Shown here in pieces: positions 13,864 to 21,540 of a stretch of DNA of 64,000 nucleotides (position 1 is its first letter; each line of letters begins with the position of its first letter). The DNA lies in NCBI GenBank assembly GCA_041391665.1, contig JAWKNO010000002.1, positions 992,001 through 1,056,000 of the forward strand. Direction: 5' to 3'. The position numbers were made by a program, and so were the translations under genes. This stretch comes from Bacteroidia bacterium. GTDB taxonomy: Bacteria; Bacteroidota; Bacteroidia; J057. Under the pieces are notes generated by a model that was not told the origin of the DNA, ran no database searches, and worked only from the letters and a program-made list of their open reading frames with translations.

Positions 13864-16362
13864 TCACTCCAACTCCTTCAAGGCATTTTGCACCCAGTTG
13901 AGATTTTTCTGAAATTCTACATAAGCAGGAAAAGCTTCGGATAATTCAACAAGCAGTATTTGAGAAGACAGATAATATTCTTTTGCCTTTGGTATGTTCT
14001 GGAGTTTGTTTTTATGAAACCATCCCAACCATTGATAAGATAAGGCCAGTCCGTTTTTAAAGGACACGTTGTTGGGGTAGGCCTCATAGAGTTCTTTTTC
14101 CAGCTGTTTGTATTGTTCGAAGAAAGCGAGTGCGCGGTCGAGTTGTCCGAGTGCGGTGTGGGTCTCGCCTAATTTTTCGTACGAAATGGCCAGATTGTTT
14201 TTAAATTCCACGTTGTTGGGGTAGGCCTCATAGAGTTGCTCAAACAGCTGTGTTTCATCTTCGTAGAAAGCGAGTGCGCGGTCGAGTTGTCCGAGTGCGG
14301 TGTGGGTCTCGCCTAATTTTTCGTACGAAATGGCCAGTGAGTTTTTAAAGGAAACGTTGTTGGGGTAGGCCTCATAGAGTTGCTCAAACAGCTGTGTTTC
14401 ATCTTCGAAGAAAGCGCGTGCGCGGTCGAGTTGTCCGAGTGCGGTGTGGGTGGAGCCTAATTTTTCGTACGAAATGGCCAGTGAGTTTTTAAAGGACACG
14501 TTGTTGGGGTAGGCCTCATAGAGTTCTTTTTCCAGCTGGTTGTATTGTTCGAAGAAAGCGCGTGCGGGGTCGAGTTGTCCGAGTGCGGTGTGGGTCTCGC
14601 CTAATTTAGCGTACGAAATGGCCAGTCCGTTTTTAAAGGACACGTTGTTGGGGTAGGCCTCATAGAGTTCTTTTTCAAGCTGGTTGTATTGTTCGAAGAA
14701 AGCGCGTGCGCGGTCGAGTTGTCCGAGTGCGGTGTGGGTGTTGCCTAAGAAATTGTACGAAATGGCCAGTCCGTTTTTAAAGGACACGTTGTTGGGGTAG
14801 GCCTCATAGAGTTCTTTCGAAATCTGGAGGTCTTTTTCGTAGAAAGCGCGTGCGCGGTCGAGTTGTCCGAGTGCGGTGTGGGTGTTGCCTAATTTAGAGT
14901 ACGAAATGGCCAGTCCGTTTTTAAAGTCTGAATTTTCCGGATCGCTTTCGCAAAGGCGGGTGGAAATCTCTTCATACTTTTCAAACCAAGCCAATGCCTG
15001 AATCAAATCCCCGGTGGCAGTGAAATAGGCTCCCATCCGCTCACAAAGAATGCTTGTGTTATGGTAAGGCGCTTCCAACCCCTCTACCACGGCTGCGGCA
15101 TATCTCACCCAAAGGGCTGCTTCTTCGTAGGTGGTATTGACCAGATGACTGATGCCACCTTCATACTTTAGCTTTTCCAGCAACACCCCGATCATTCCCT
15201 TACAATCCTCGTACAGGTCTGTATTTTTCTTCCGGGTGATCTGCTGTACGACGGGGCTGATTTTGAAGGAGGTGGTTTCTTCGTTGTATTCGAGCCAGCC
15301 TTTTTGGCTGAGGGAAACCAGCGTCTGATCCAGTTCTGTCTGACCGGGACAGAGGACTTCCAGTTGAGCCAAAGGGATCTGCTCCGCAGGCAGGACGGCA
15401 AATATCGAAAGCAGGGCCACTTCCTCCCGGCTCAGACCTCCCAGATCGTACATGGCTTCGATGATGGCTTCGGGTTTTTCTTCCCGCAGTACGTCCTTAC
15501 TCTGGTAGCCTGTCCGCACCGCCCGGCTCTGGCTCAGGGCCAGTACGCCTCTGCTTTGCAGGTCTGCCAGCAAGTTGGAGAGGGTGTATCGGGTTTTGAG
15601 TTTGTTGAGAAGGGCCAGGTTTTTGGCCAGGAGTTCGATGACGAGGGTATTGCCGCCGGTGGCGGTGCGTATCTGCTCAAACAGCCCATCTTCCGAAGGC
15701 TGGTGTTTGGGGTAGTATTTTTGGAAGAGTGCCAGTGCTTCGGCAGCGGGCAGGCCTTCGATACGGAAGGTCTCCGCCTGTTCAAAATCCGACACCCGTG
15801 TCGTCAGCAGGAGGTGGAAGTTGCGGCAGCGGGAGAGGCGGAGGTAGTTTTCTTTCAGGTCTTCGACCTCATTGGCGTTGTCGATGACCAGGAGGCAGGG
15901 GCGGTTGAGTTCGGCCATAGCGGCGAGAAGGAGGTCGAGGCGTTCGTCAATCGGCATCCGGTCCTCAAAGGTAATCCCGAGTGAATGCGCCAGTCGAAGC
16001 AGGGCAAAAGCGATGCCGGACTCACTCAGCAGCCAGGCGGTATGGGCGTAGTCGGCTTGAAACTTGTGATAATACCGCGAAGCGAGCGAAGTTTTGCCAA
16101 TCCCACCCCGGCCATTGACAAGGAGAAGCAGCCCGGCGCCGGAGGAGAGTTTCTTGCGAATGGTTTCCATCTCTTTTTCCCTGCCGATAAAAACTTCAGA
16201 CAAAAAGGGTGGAGTAGTGAGGTGGCGGGGGATTTTTCGGTCGCCAGGATAAACGATCTTTTCAATATAGGTACTATTGTCCCCCATATTAATTTGGCGG
16301 TCGATTTGTTTTTTATCTCCTCCGACATTGTCTCCGCTTCCGGTGTGTGATGGATCAGGCAT
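13864..16362 (-). CDS. STAND-type NB-ARC ATPase with 48-residue TPR-like repeats
   Basis: An 832-residue cytoplasmic protein. Order: short N-terminus with GSGDNVGGDK (about residues 8-17); linker; NB-ARC domain with Walker A GRGGIGKT (about 84-91) and Walker B LLVIDNANE (about 155-163); the LLLTTRVSDFE sensor segment; a winged-helix-like region (SLSQKGWLEYNEET); then seven helical repeats of 48 residues (about 477-790), each with LAISY.KLG.THTALGQLD and ELYEAYPNNVSFKN. The repeats are near identical at DNA level (144-bp period). Such STAND proteins act as switch-like sensors, often in defence or programmed cell death. No enzymatic effector domain is visible at the N-terminus, and no partner gene lies between the flanking repeats. 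Confidence 0.9.
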   Translation of the reverse strand: MPDPSHTGSGDNVGGDKKQIDRQINMGDNSTYIEKIVYPGDRKIPRHLTTPPFLSEVFIGREKEMETIRKKLSSGAGLLLLVNGRGGIGKTSLASRYYHKFQADYAHTAWLLSESGIAFALLRLAHSLGITFEDRMPIDERLDLLLAAMAELNRPCLLVIDNANEVEDLKENYLRLSRCRNFHLLLTTRVSDFEQAETFRIEGLPAAEALALFQKYYPKHQPSEDGLFEQIRTATGGNTLVIELLAKNLALLNKLKTRYTLSNLLADLQSRGVLALSQSRAVRTGYQSKDVLREEKPEAIIEAMYDLGGLSREEVALLSIFAVLPAEQIPLAQLEVLCPGQTELDQTLVSLSQKGWLEYNEETTSFKISPVVQQITRKKNTDLYEDCKGMIGVLLEKLKYEGGISHLVNTTYEEAALWVRYAAAVVEGLEAPYHNTSILCERMGAYFTATGDLIQALAWFEKYEEISTRLCESDPENSDFKNGLAISYSKLGNTHTALGQLDRARAFYEKDLQISKELYEAYPNNVSFKNGLAISYNFLGNTHTALGQLDRARAFFEQYNQLEKELYEAYPNNVSFKNGLAISYAKLGETHTALGQLDPARAFFEQYNQLEKELYEAYPNNVSFKNSLAISYEKLGSTHTALGQLDRARAFFEDETQLFEQLYEAYPNNVSFKNSLAISYEKLGETHTALGQLDRALAFYEDETQLFEQLYEAYPNNVEFKNNLAISYEKLGETHTALGQLDRALAFFEQYKQLEKELYEAYPNNVSFKNGLALSYQWLGWFHKNKLQNIPKAKEYYLSSQILLVELSEAFPAYVEFQKNLNWVQNALKELE
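14051..14930 (-). repeat. 144-bp coding repeats in the NB-ARC gene
   Basis: Seven units at 144-bp spacing, sharing the plus-strand core TTGTTGGGGTAGGCCTCATA. Differences cluster in two places: the two residues after AISY (SK, NF, AK, EK, QW) and the helix following GQLD. The first unit (ESDPENSDFKNG) and the last unit (QWLGWFHKNKLQN) are divergent caps. Confidence 0.9.
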
Positions 16363-16381
16363 GAAAACTATTTATCTTTCT

Positions 16382-16414
16382 GAAATATAAGCGAAATTTC
16401 TGATTTTTGGCAAA
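16382..16414 (-). promoter_or_regulatory. candidate promoter of the NB-ARC gene
   Basis: Minus strand: TTTG (complement of 16411-16414), 21 bp, then TATATTTC (complement of 16382-16389), seven of eight matches to TAnnTTTG. Predicted transcript start is about 13 bases before the ATG. Confidence 0.35.
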
Positions 16415-16469
16415 ATAGTTGGGGATTAGAGGTGCTTGTTGATTCCCGGCCAAATTATATGACTACTAT

Positions 16470-16812
16470 AAAATCAGCGCAAAAACCATTCGTGCAAATT
16501 CTCGTCATTCGTGGCTATCTATGATTTGGCTTGATGAAGTCAGCCACGAATCCCACGAATAACCACGAAAATCAGCGCAAAAACCATTCGCGTAAATTCG
16601 CGTCATTCGTGGCTATTGATGATTTAGCTTGATGAAGTCAGCCACGAATAACACGAATCCCTCAAAAATCAGCGCAAAAACCATTCGCGCAAATTCGCGT
16701 CATTCGTGGCTATTGATGATTTGGCTTGATGAAGTCAGCGACGAATAACACGAATAACCACGAAAATCAGCGCAAAAACCATTCGTGTAAATCCGTGTCA
16801 TTCGTGGCTTAT
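16470..16812. repeat. right array of 98-bp palindromic units
   Basis: About 3.5 copies, GAAGTC at 16536, 16634 and 16731. The first unit closely matches the third unit of the left array, including the rare variant CAAATTCTCGTCATTCG, so the two arrays are aligned copies. Between that register and the tail, the right array holds one more unit than the left. Confidence 0.88.
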
Positions 16813-16949
16813 CCGCTTTGGGTAAATCGTCGATTAAAAATATTGAAAGACTATTCTTTGTTTTGCCAGGAAGGAACCACAAGGGGCACAAAGGCAATCA
16901 CAAGGGACACAAAAAAAACATCCACCTTCGTTTCCCTTCTGGTTAAAAT
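16804..16949. repeat. right copy of repeat-block tail
   Basis: Matches 13680-13846 with scattered substitutions and a short internal deletion, ending at CTTCTGGTTAAAA. The terminator hairpin of tRNA-Arg begins only a few bases further on. Confidence 0.85.
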
Positions 16950-16955
16950 TTTTCC

Positions 16956-16991
16956 AAAAAAAAAATCCCTCTCGGAAAAGAAAGGGATTTT
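16956..16991 (-). terminator. intrinsic terminator of tRNA-Arg
   Basis: Minus strand reads AAATCCCT, a 12-base loop, AGGGATTT, then a run of T (A-run at 16956-16965 on plus). It lies directly downstream of the tRNA 3-prime end. Confidence 0.7.
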
Positions 16992-16995
16992 GGTG

Positions 16996-17069
16996 TACAC
17001 ACAGAAGGACTCGAACCTTCAACCTCCTGATCCGTAGTCAGGTGCTCTAATCCATTGAGCTATGTGTGC
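16996..17069 (-). tRNA. tRNA-Arg (anticodon ACG)
   Basis: The minus strand folds as a 74-nt tRNA: acceptor GCACACA/TGTGTGT (first pair G-U), D stem GCTC/GAGC, anticodon stem CCTGA/TCAGG with loop CTACGGA (anticodon ACG, read as ICG), and T arm GAAGG-TTCGAGT-CCTTC. CCA is not encoded. Its 3-prime end faces the repeat-bracketed module. Confidence 0.93.
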
Positions 17070-17137
17070 TACTGAATGTGGGCACAAATATAGCTGGTGA
17101 ATCTGTAATAATAAAATTTTTGCTGAAAAATTGCAGA

Positions 17138-18148
17138 TCAAATTTCTACACTTCTCAATATCAGGTCGATACAGTCGCCAGACGTCACTTCTTCGGCTTC
17201 TGCTTCGTAGTTGAGGATGATCCGGTGGTTGAGTACGTCATGAGCAATGGCCTTGATGTCCTCGGGCAGTACATAACTCCGCCCCTGCAAAAAGGCATGT
17301 GCCTTGGACGCCAGGTTTAATGCCAGACTTCCGCGCGGCGATGCGCCAAATTCAATATACTCCTGCAATTTCGGGATGCCGTATTGCTCCGGATATCGGG
17401 TCGCCATGATGATATCTATGATATAATCCTCCAGCTTTCCGGAAAGCTGGATGTCGTCAACGATCTGGCGGATCTCAAATATGTCCTCCCTGGAAAATAC
17501 TTCATCAATATCATGTTTGCGGCTGGTTTTGGCCATCCGCTGCATAATGGCTTTTTCTTCCTCTTTGGTTGGGTAGGAGACAAATACCTTCATCATAAAC
17601 CTGTCCACCTGGGCCTCTGGCAGCGGATAGGTACCTTCCTGGTCGATGGGGTTTTGGGTAGCCATGACCAAAAATGGCTGCTCCAGGGTATAAGTTTGGT
17701 CGCTGATGGATACCTGATGTTCCTGCATGGCTTCGAGCAATGCACTCTGCACTTTTGCAGGGGAACGGTTTACCTCATCTGCCAAAATAATATTGGCGAA
17801 TATGGGACCTTTTTTGACTTCAAATTTCCCTGTAGTCTGGTTGTAAATCAGGGTGCCGATCAAATCGGCGGGTAACAAATCGGGGGTAAACTGTATGCGC
17901 ATGAAGTCCAGCTTCAGCGCTTTTGCCAATGTGCTGATCGTAAGGGTTTTGGCCAGTCCCGGTACCCCTTCGAGAAGAATATGACCATTGGTAAACAGCC
18001 CAATCAACAACCGGTTGACCATTTTCTGCTGACCAATTACTACTTTTTCCATCTCTTTCAGCAGCAAATTTACTTTTTCTCTTTGCCGTTGGAGCGCAGG
18101 ATCCAGCGCACTTTTGCCCTGAAAAGATTTTTCCGTGAATAGACTCAT
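17138..18148 (-). CDS. MoxR-family AAA+ ATPase
   Basis: A 336-residue AAA+ chaperone-like ATPase from the ATG of MSLFTEKSFQ; a TTG start would add 22 residues. Walker A is GVPGLAKT (about residues 59-66) and Walker B is ILADEVNRSP (about 118-127). ATQNPIDQEGTYPLPEAQ (sensor 1 and pore-side region) is the MoxR signature, and SPRGSLAL is the sensor 2 segment. MoxR proteins usually help metal insertion or complex assembly together with DUF58/VWA proteins. No such partner lies downstream (tRNA-Arg follows) or upstream (the divergent acetoacetyl-CoA synthetase gene), so this copy is orphaned in the window. Confidence 0.93.
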   Translation of the reverse strand: MSLFTEKSFQGKSALDPALQRQREKVNLLLKEMEKVVIGQQKMVNRLLIGLFTNGHILLEGVPGLAKTLTISTLAKALKLDFMRIQFTPDLLPADLIGTLIYNQTTGKFEVKKGPIFANIILADEVNRSPAKVQSALLEAMQEHQVSISDQTYTLEQPFLVMATQNPIDQEGTYPLPEAQVDRFMMKVFVSYPTKEEEKAIMQRMAKTSRKHDIDEVFSREDIFEIRQIVDDIQLSGKLEDYIIDIIMATRYPEQYGIPKLQEYIEFGASPRGSLALNLASKAHAFLQGRSYVLPEDIKAIAHDVLNHRIILNYEAEAEEVTSGDCIDLILRSVEI

Positions 18149-18300
18149 TGACAATTCCTCTTTTCTTCGATTAGTTACCTGGTTCAATACATGCTGAACC
18201 TTTATTTCTCTCAAAATTAACCAACCTTTGCGAGATTTTTAGCATGTTTCAGGGATTGCGGCAATAATTAAGCCATGTTCGGTCATAATCTTTGGTTTTG

Positions 18301-18331
18301 TTTGAGACGGCCTTAGATTTTTTTACCTTTG
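18301..18331 (+). promoter_or_regulatory. promoter, Bacteroidota type, for the acetoacetyl-CoA synthetase operon
   Basis: TTTG (18301-18304), 19 bp, TACCTTTG (18324-18331): a full match to TTTG-N19-TAnnTTTG. The predicted transcript start near 18338 gives a leader of about 50 bases before the ATG at 18389. Confidence 0.6.
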
Positions 18332-18388
18332 AAACTGGTCTGGTGGTAAATGTTGCCGACCTTTTGATTTTTGCAAATTTTCTGTGGT

Positions 18389-20377
18389 ATGAACCAATCG
18401 CCCCTGATTCCGCCGCTATGGTCTCCTTCTGTGGAGTTCTTTCGGTCATCGCGTATGTATGATTTTGTTGAATGGCTTAAAGCCGAAAAAAGGCTTGAAT
18501 TCGCTAATTATGATGCACTGTATGCGTGGTCGGTCGTGGCTCCTTCTGATTTCTGGGAGTCTGTGTTTCTGTTTTTTGAAATTGTTTATGCGGGGAATTA
18601 CAGCAGGGTAACAGATATTCCAGACTCAGGCATGATTGGCACAAAATGGTTTGAGGGGATAAGGGTTAATTATGCCGAACATATTTTCCGAAATCAGACG
18701 CCATCCCATCCCGCAATCATCTTTCAATCGGAAAATTCTCCTTTGGTTGAAATTTCGTGGGACGAACTAACGCTGAAAGTGGCCTCAATGGCTGATTTTT
18801 TGCGAAAGTCGGGGGTAGTTCCCGGCGACCGTGTGGCTGCTTTCCTTCCCAATGTCCCTGAAGCGATAATTGCTTTTCTCGCTACCAATGCGCTGGGAGC
18901 CATTTGGTCAAGCTGCTCGCCTGATTTTGGTACAGCCAGTGTAATCGATCGTTTTTTTCAGATCGAGCCTAAAATATTATTTGCCGCTGACGGTTACCGC
19001 TACAATGGCAAATCTCACGACCGGATGTTAGCTGTTGAAGAACTGGTTGAAGCGCTGCCTTCGGTTGAAAAACTGATTTTCCTGCCTTACCTTAATCAGA
19101 ATTCCGCTCCTGAAAATATCTCTGATTCGGTTCTGTGGTCAGCGACATTTTCCGGCAATCCTCCTCCGTTGTCGTTTCATCGCATTCCTTTTAACGATCC
19201 TTTGTGGATTTTATATTCTTCCGGAACGACCGGAAAACCGAAAGCAATTACGCATAGTGTTGGGGGGTGTTTGCTCGAACACGTCAAGGCCCTCGGCCTT
19301 CATCAGAATGTAAAACCCGGCGACCGTTTTTTCTGGTACTCTACAACTGGTTGGATGATGTGGAATTACTCGGTTGCTGCGATGCTTACGGGGGGGACTG
19401 TCGTCATTTACGATGGTTCTGCGGGGTATCCCGACCTGAATGTACTGTGGGATTTTGCAGGCAAGGCAAAAGTGAACCATTTTGGGGCAGGAGCCGCATT
19501 TTATATAGCCTGTATGAAAGCGGGTTTGGATCTTCGCGATTCGGTGGCGGCACAGTATCTGGAATCTATGGGTTCTACCGGTTCGCCTCTGCCGCCTGAA
19601 GCCTTCGAATGGATTTATCGCGCCATAAAACAAAACCTCTGGCTCATATCTTTGAGTGGCGGGACGGATGTGTGCAGCGGTTTTGTCGGTGGTTCGCCGA
19701 ATCTTCCGGTATATTCCGGTGAAATTCAATGCAGAATGCTGGGCGCAAATGTCCTTGCACTGGATGAGTCGGGCAAACCGGTTATTGGTGAATTAGGTGA
19801 AATGGTCATTGTTTCTCCTATGCCTTCCATGCCGATATTTTTCTGGAACGATCCCGGAAATGAGCGATATTTTAACAGTTATTTTGACATGTATCCTGGC
19901 TTATGGCGACACGGCGATTGGATTAAAATCACGGAACGCGGAACTGTAATCATCTACGGAAGGTCGGACGCAACGCTCAACCGGGGGGGAGTCAGAATCG
20001 GAACCAGCGAGGTGTACCGGGCGGTGGAGAGTATTCCGGAAGTGAAGGATTGTATGGTGATCTGCATAGAAAAAGAAGGCGGGGAGTTTTTTATGCCGCT
20101 TTTTGTGGTATTGGAAAATGGGGTGGAACTGACAGACTCACTGAAAAGCCAGATCAACCAGGCCCTGAGAACCCAGTTTAGCCCCAGGCACGTGCCGGAT
20201 GCGATTTTCCAAACCCATGAAATCCCCTACACAATCAGCGGAAAAAAGATGGAAACACCCGTAAAAAAAATACTCATGGGAACGCCCCTTCCGCAGGTTG
20301 CCAGTAAAGATGCGATGAAAAATCCTGATTCACTGGATTATTTTGTGCAATTTGCCAACACATATAAAAACCGATGA
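18389..20377 (+). CDS. acetoacetyl-CoA synthetase
   Basis: A 662-residue acyl-adenylate-forming enzyme of the acetoacetate-CoA ligase type, from the ATG of MNQSPLIPPL (a TTG 18 bp upstream is less likely). The family length is about 650. Visible are the ACAS N-terminal helix region, the AMP/ATP motif YSSGTTGKPKAIT (about 274-286), WYSTTGWMMWNY, and the C-terminal GRSDATLNRGGVRIGTSE and hinge segments, with the acylated lysine region SGKKMETPVKK near the end. It activates acetoacetate with ATP and CoA in the cytoplasm, for ketone-body use or polyester turnover. The lipoprotein gene overlaps its stop by ATGA. Confidence 0.93.
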   Translation: MNQSPLIPPLWSPSVEFFRSSRMYDFVEWLKAEKRLEFANYDALYAWSVVAPSDFWESVFLFFEIVYAGNYSRVTDIPDSGMIGTKWFEGIRVNYAEHIFRNQTPSHPAIIFQSENSPLVEISWDELTLKVASMADFLRKSGVVPGDRVAAFLPNVPEAIIAFLATNALGAIWSSCSPDFGTASVIDRFFQIEPKILFAADGYRYNGKSHDRMLAVEELVEALPSVEKLIFLPYLNQNSAPENISDSVLWSATFSGNPPPLSFHRIPFNDPLWILYSSGTTGKPKAITHSVGGCLLEHVKALGLHQNVKPGDRFFWYSTTGWMMWNYSVAAMLTGGTVVIYDGSAGYPDLNVLWDFAGKAKVNHFGAGAAFYIACMKAGLDLRDSVAAQYLESMGSTGSPLPPEAFEWIYRAIKQNLWLISLSGGTDVCSGFVGGSPNLPVYSGEIQCRMLGANVLALDESGKPVIGELGEMVIVSPMPSMPIFFWNDPGNERYFNSYFDMYPGLWRHGDWIKITERGTVIIYGRSDATLNRGGVRIGTSEVYRAVESIPEVKDCMVICIEKEGGEFFMPLFVVLENGVELTDSLKSQINQALRTQFSPRHVPDAIFQTHEIPYTISGKKMETPVKKILMGTPLPQVASKDAMKNPDSLDYFVQFANTYKNR

Positions 20378-20982
20378 TCCGGAGGAAAAGTACACCATAT
20401 CTCCTTGCTTTCGGCATATTTTCAGGCTTGCTGTTGACGGCTTGCCATGACCAGATTTCTTCACATTCGGCTCTGTTCCGGCATATATTTGCCAATGATT
20501 CTGCTACTTTCCGCGGGACCAATATCGGCGATATGATGAGTCATGTAAGGGAAGTAGAATTGCCCAATAGGCCTGAACATGACGATAAACTGGGTACCAG
20601 TTATTTTATCCCCATTGACTCCGCGACAACTATGCTGGTGGATTATTACTCTGATAATATCCGCAATGAACGGTCGCAGGAACGCGTAGCTTCTATTGTT
20701 GCAAATATTTCGCTCAATGATGAGGTGCAGACCGCCCAGCTTTATAGCGAAATTCAAACCTATTTCAACAGCAGCTACGGGATATACAGCGGTACTTATG
20801 GAGATTACTCCTGGAATGCGGGCACGCGATATACCCCGGAAATGGAAGTGCGGCTGCTGCTCGCTGAAAATAAAAAGGGAATCACCCTCAACTTTGTAAA
20901 TACCCTGCCGGAATATCTGGCCGATTCGGTGGCGGTTCCTTTTAAGGTGCAAGCTGGCATCGATAGTATAAAACAAAATTAA
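20374..20982 (+). CDS. lipoprotein of unknown function
   Basis: A 202-residue protein with a lipoprotein signal peptide: hydrophobic stretch ending LLTAC at about residues 20-24. The mature part shows alternating beta and helix without known motifs; GTYGDYSWNAGTRY and MEVRLLLAENKKGITLNFVN look like a small beta-sheet domain. The start ATG overlaps the stop of the acetoacetyl-CoA synthetase gene (ATGA), indicating an operon. Function unknown. Confidence 0.75.
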   Translation: MIRRKSTPYLLAFGIFSGLLLTACHDQISSHSALFRHIFANDSATFRGTNIGDMMSHVREVELPNRPEHDDKLGTSYFIPIDSATTMLVDYYSDNIRNERSQERVASIVANISLNDEVQTAQLYSEIQTYFNSSYGIYSGTYGDYSWNAGTRYTPEMEVRLLLAENKKGITLNFVNTLPEYLADSVAVPFKVQAGIDSIKQN

Positions 20983-20993
20983 TATCAATTTCG

Positions 20994-21536
20994 ATGAAAA
21001 TATATACCAAAAAAGGCGATAAAGGCGAAACCTCTCTGTTGGGTGGAACCCGGGTTTCTAAAGCAAATCTGCGGATAGAGGCGTATGGCACCCTGGACGA
21101 ACTCAACGCATGGATGGGGCTGGTCGGCGACCAGGCGCCTGCGCTGGAATTTGTCTCGCAGATTCGCCAGATACAAAACAACCTGTTTACCATTGGTTCC
21201 ATTCTGGCAAGTGATCCGGACAAATCTGTTTTCAAGCTACCCGAAATAACAGAAGCCGATATCCAACTGTTGGAATTGTCGATGGACAAAATGGAAGAAA
21301 GTCTGCCCCCCTTAAAAAACTTTGTGCTTCCGGGCGGGCATCCCGCCAATTCTACGGCACATGTCGCGCGGACCGTTTGCCGGCGCGCAGAACGCAGGGT
21401 AGTAGAACTGGATTCCCAGTCACCAGTGGCACCGGTGATTATCACGTATCTCAACCGGCTGTCTGACTGGCTGTTTGTCCTTAGTCGCTTTTTTTCTCAT
21501 TCTACAAAGGCACCCGAAATAACCTGGAACGGTTGA
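20994..21536 (+). CDS. cob(I)alamin adenosyltransferase, PduO type
   Basis: A 180-residue protein with the PduO/MMAB-family segments KIYTKKGDKGETSLLGG (residues 2-18, ATP binding), AYGTLDELNAWMG (about 36-48) and TVCRRAERRVVELD (about 123-136). It attaches adenosine from ATP to cobalamin to make coenzyme B12. Starts 11 bp after the lipoprotein stop. Methylmalonyl-CoA mutase and other B12 enzymes are not in the window, so the metabolic user is elsewhere. Confidence 0.94.
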   Translation: MKIYTKKGDKGETSLLGGTRVSKANLRIEAYGTLDELNAWMGLVGDQAPALEFVSQIRQIQNNLFTIGSILASDPDKSVFKLPEITEADIQLLELSMDKMEESLPPLKNFVLPGGHPANSTAHVARTVCRRAERRVVELDSQSPVAPVIITYLNRLSDWLFVLSRFFSHSTKAPEITWNG

Positions 21537-21540
21537 TGGT

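Larger units (their letters stand above)
13255..16950. other. direct-repeat-bracketed NB-ARC module
   Basis: A 3.7-kb unit made of left repeat block (13258-13846), one large gene (13864-16362) and right repeat block (about 16470-16949). The two blocks share 98-bp palindromic units and the same unique tail, in the same orientation. Recombination between them would remove about 3.1 kb carrying the whole gene. No transposase or integrase is inside. The unit ends close to tRNA-Arg(ACG). Confidence 0.7.

Noticed and set aside
13604..13912. 102-codon plus-strand ORF
   Set aside because: It runs across the repeat array and tail into the NB-ARC gene; its translation is low-complexity repeat-derived sequence.
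13255..16950. Insertion sequence or transposon
   Set aside because: No transposase, no terminal inverted repeats at the ends and no target-site duplication could be recognised; the repeats are direct.
16726..17037. 103-codon plus-strand ORF
   Set aside because: Same repeat tail read in frame, continuing across the tRNA-Arg gene; similar only to the ORF in the left copy.
20940..20994. Cobalamin riboswitch before the adenosyltransferase gene
   Set aside because: Only 11 bases separate it from the previous gene; there is no room for a B12 aptamer.
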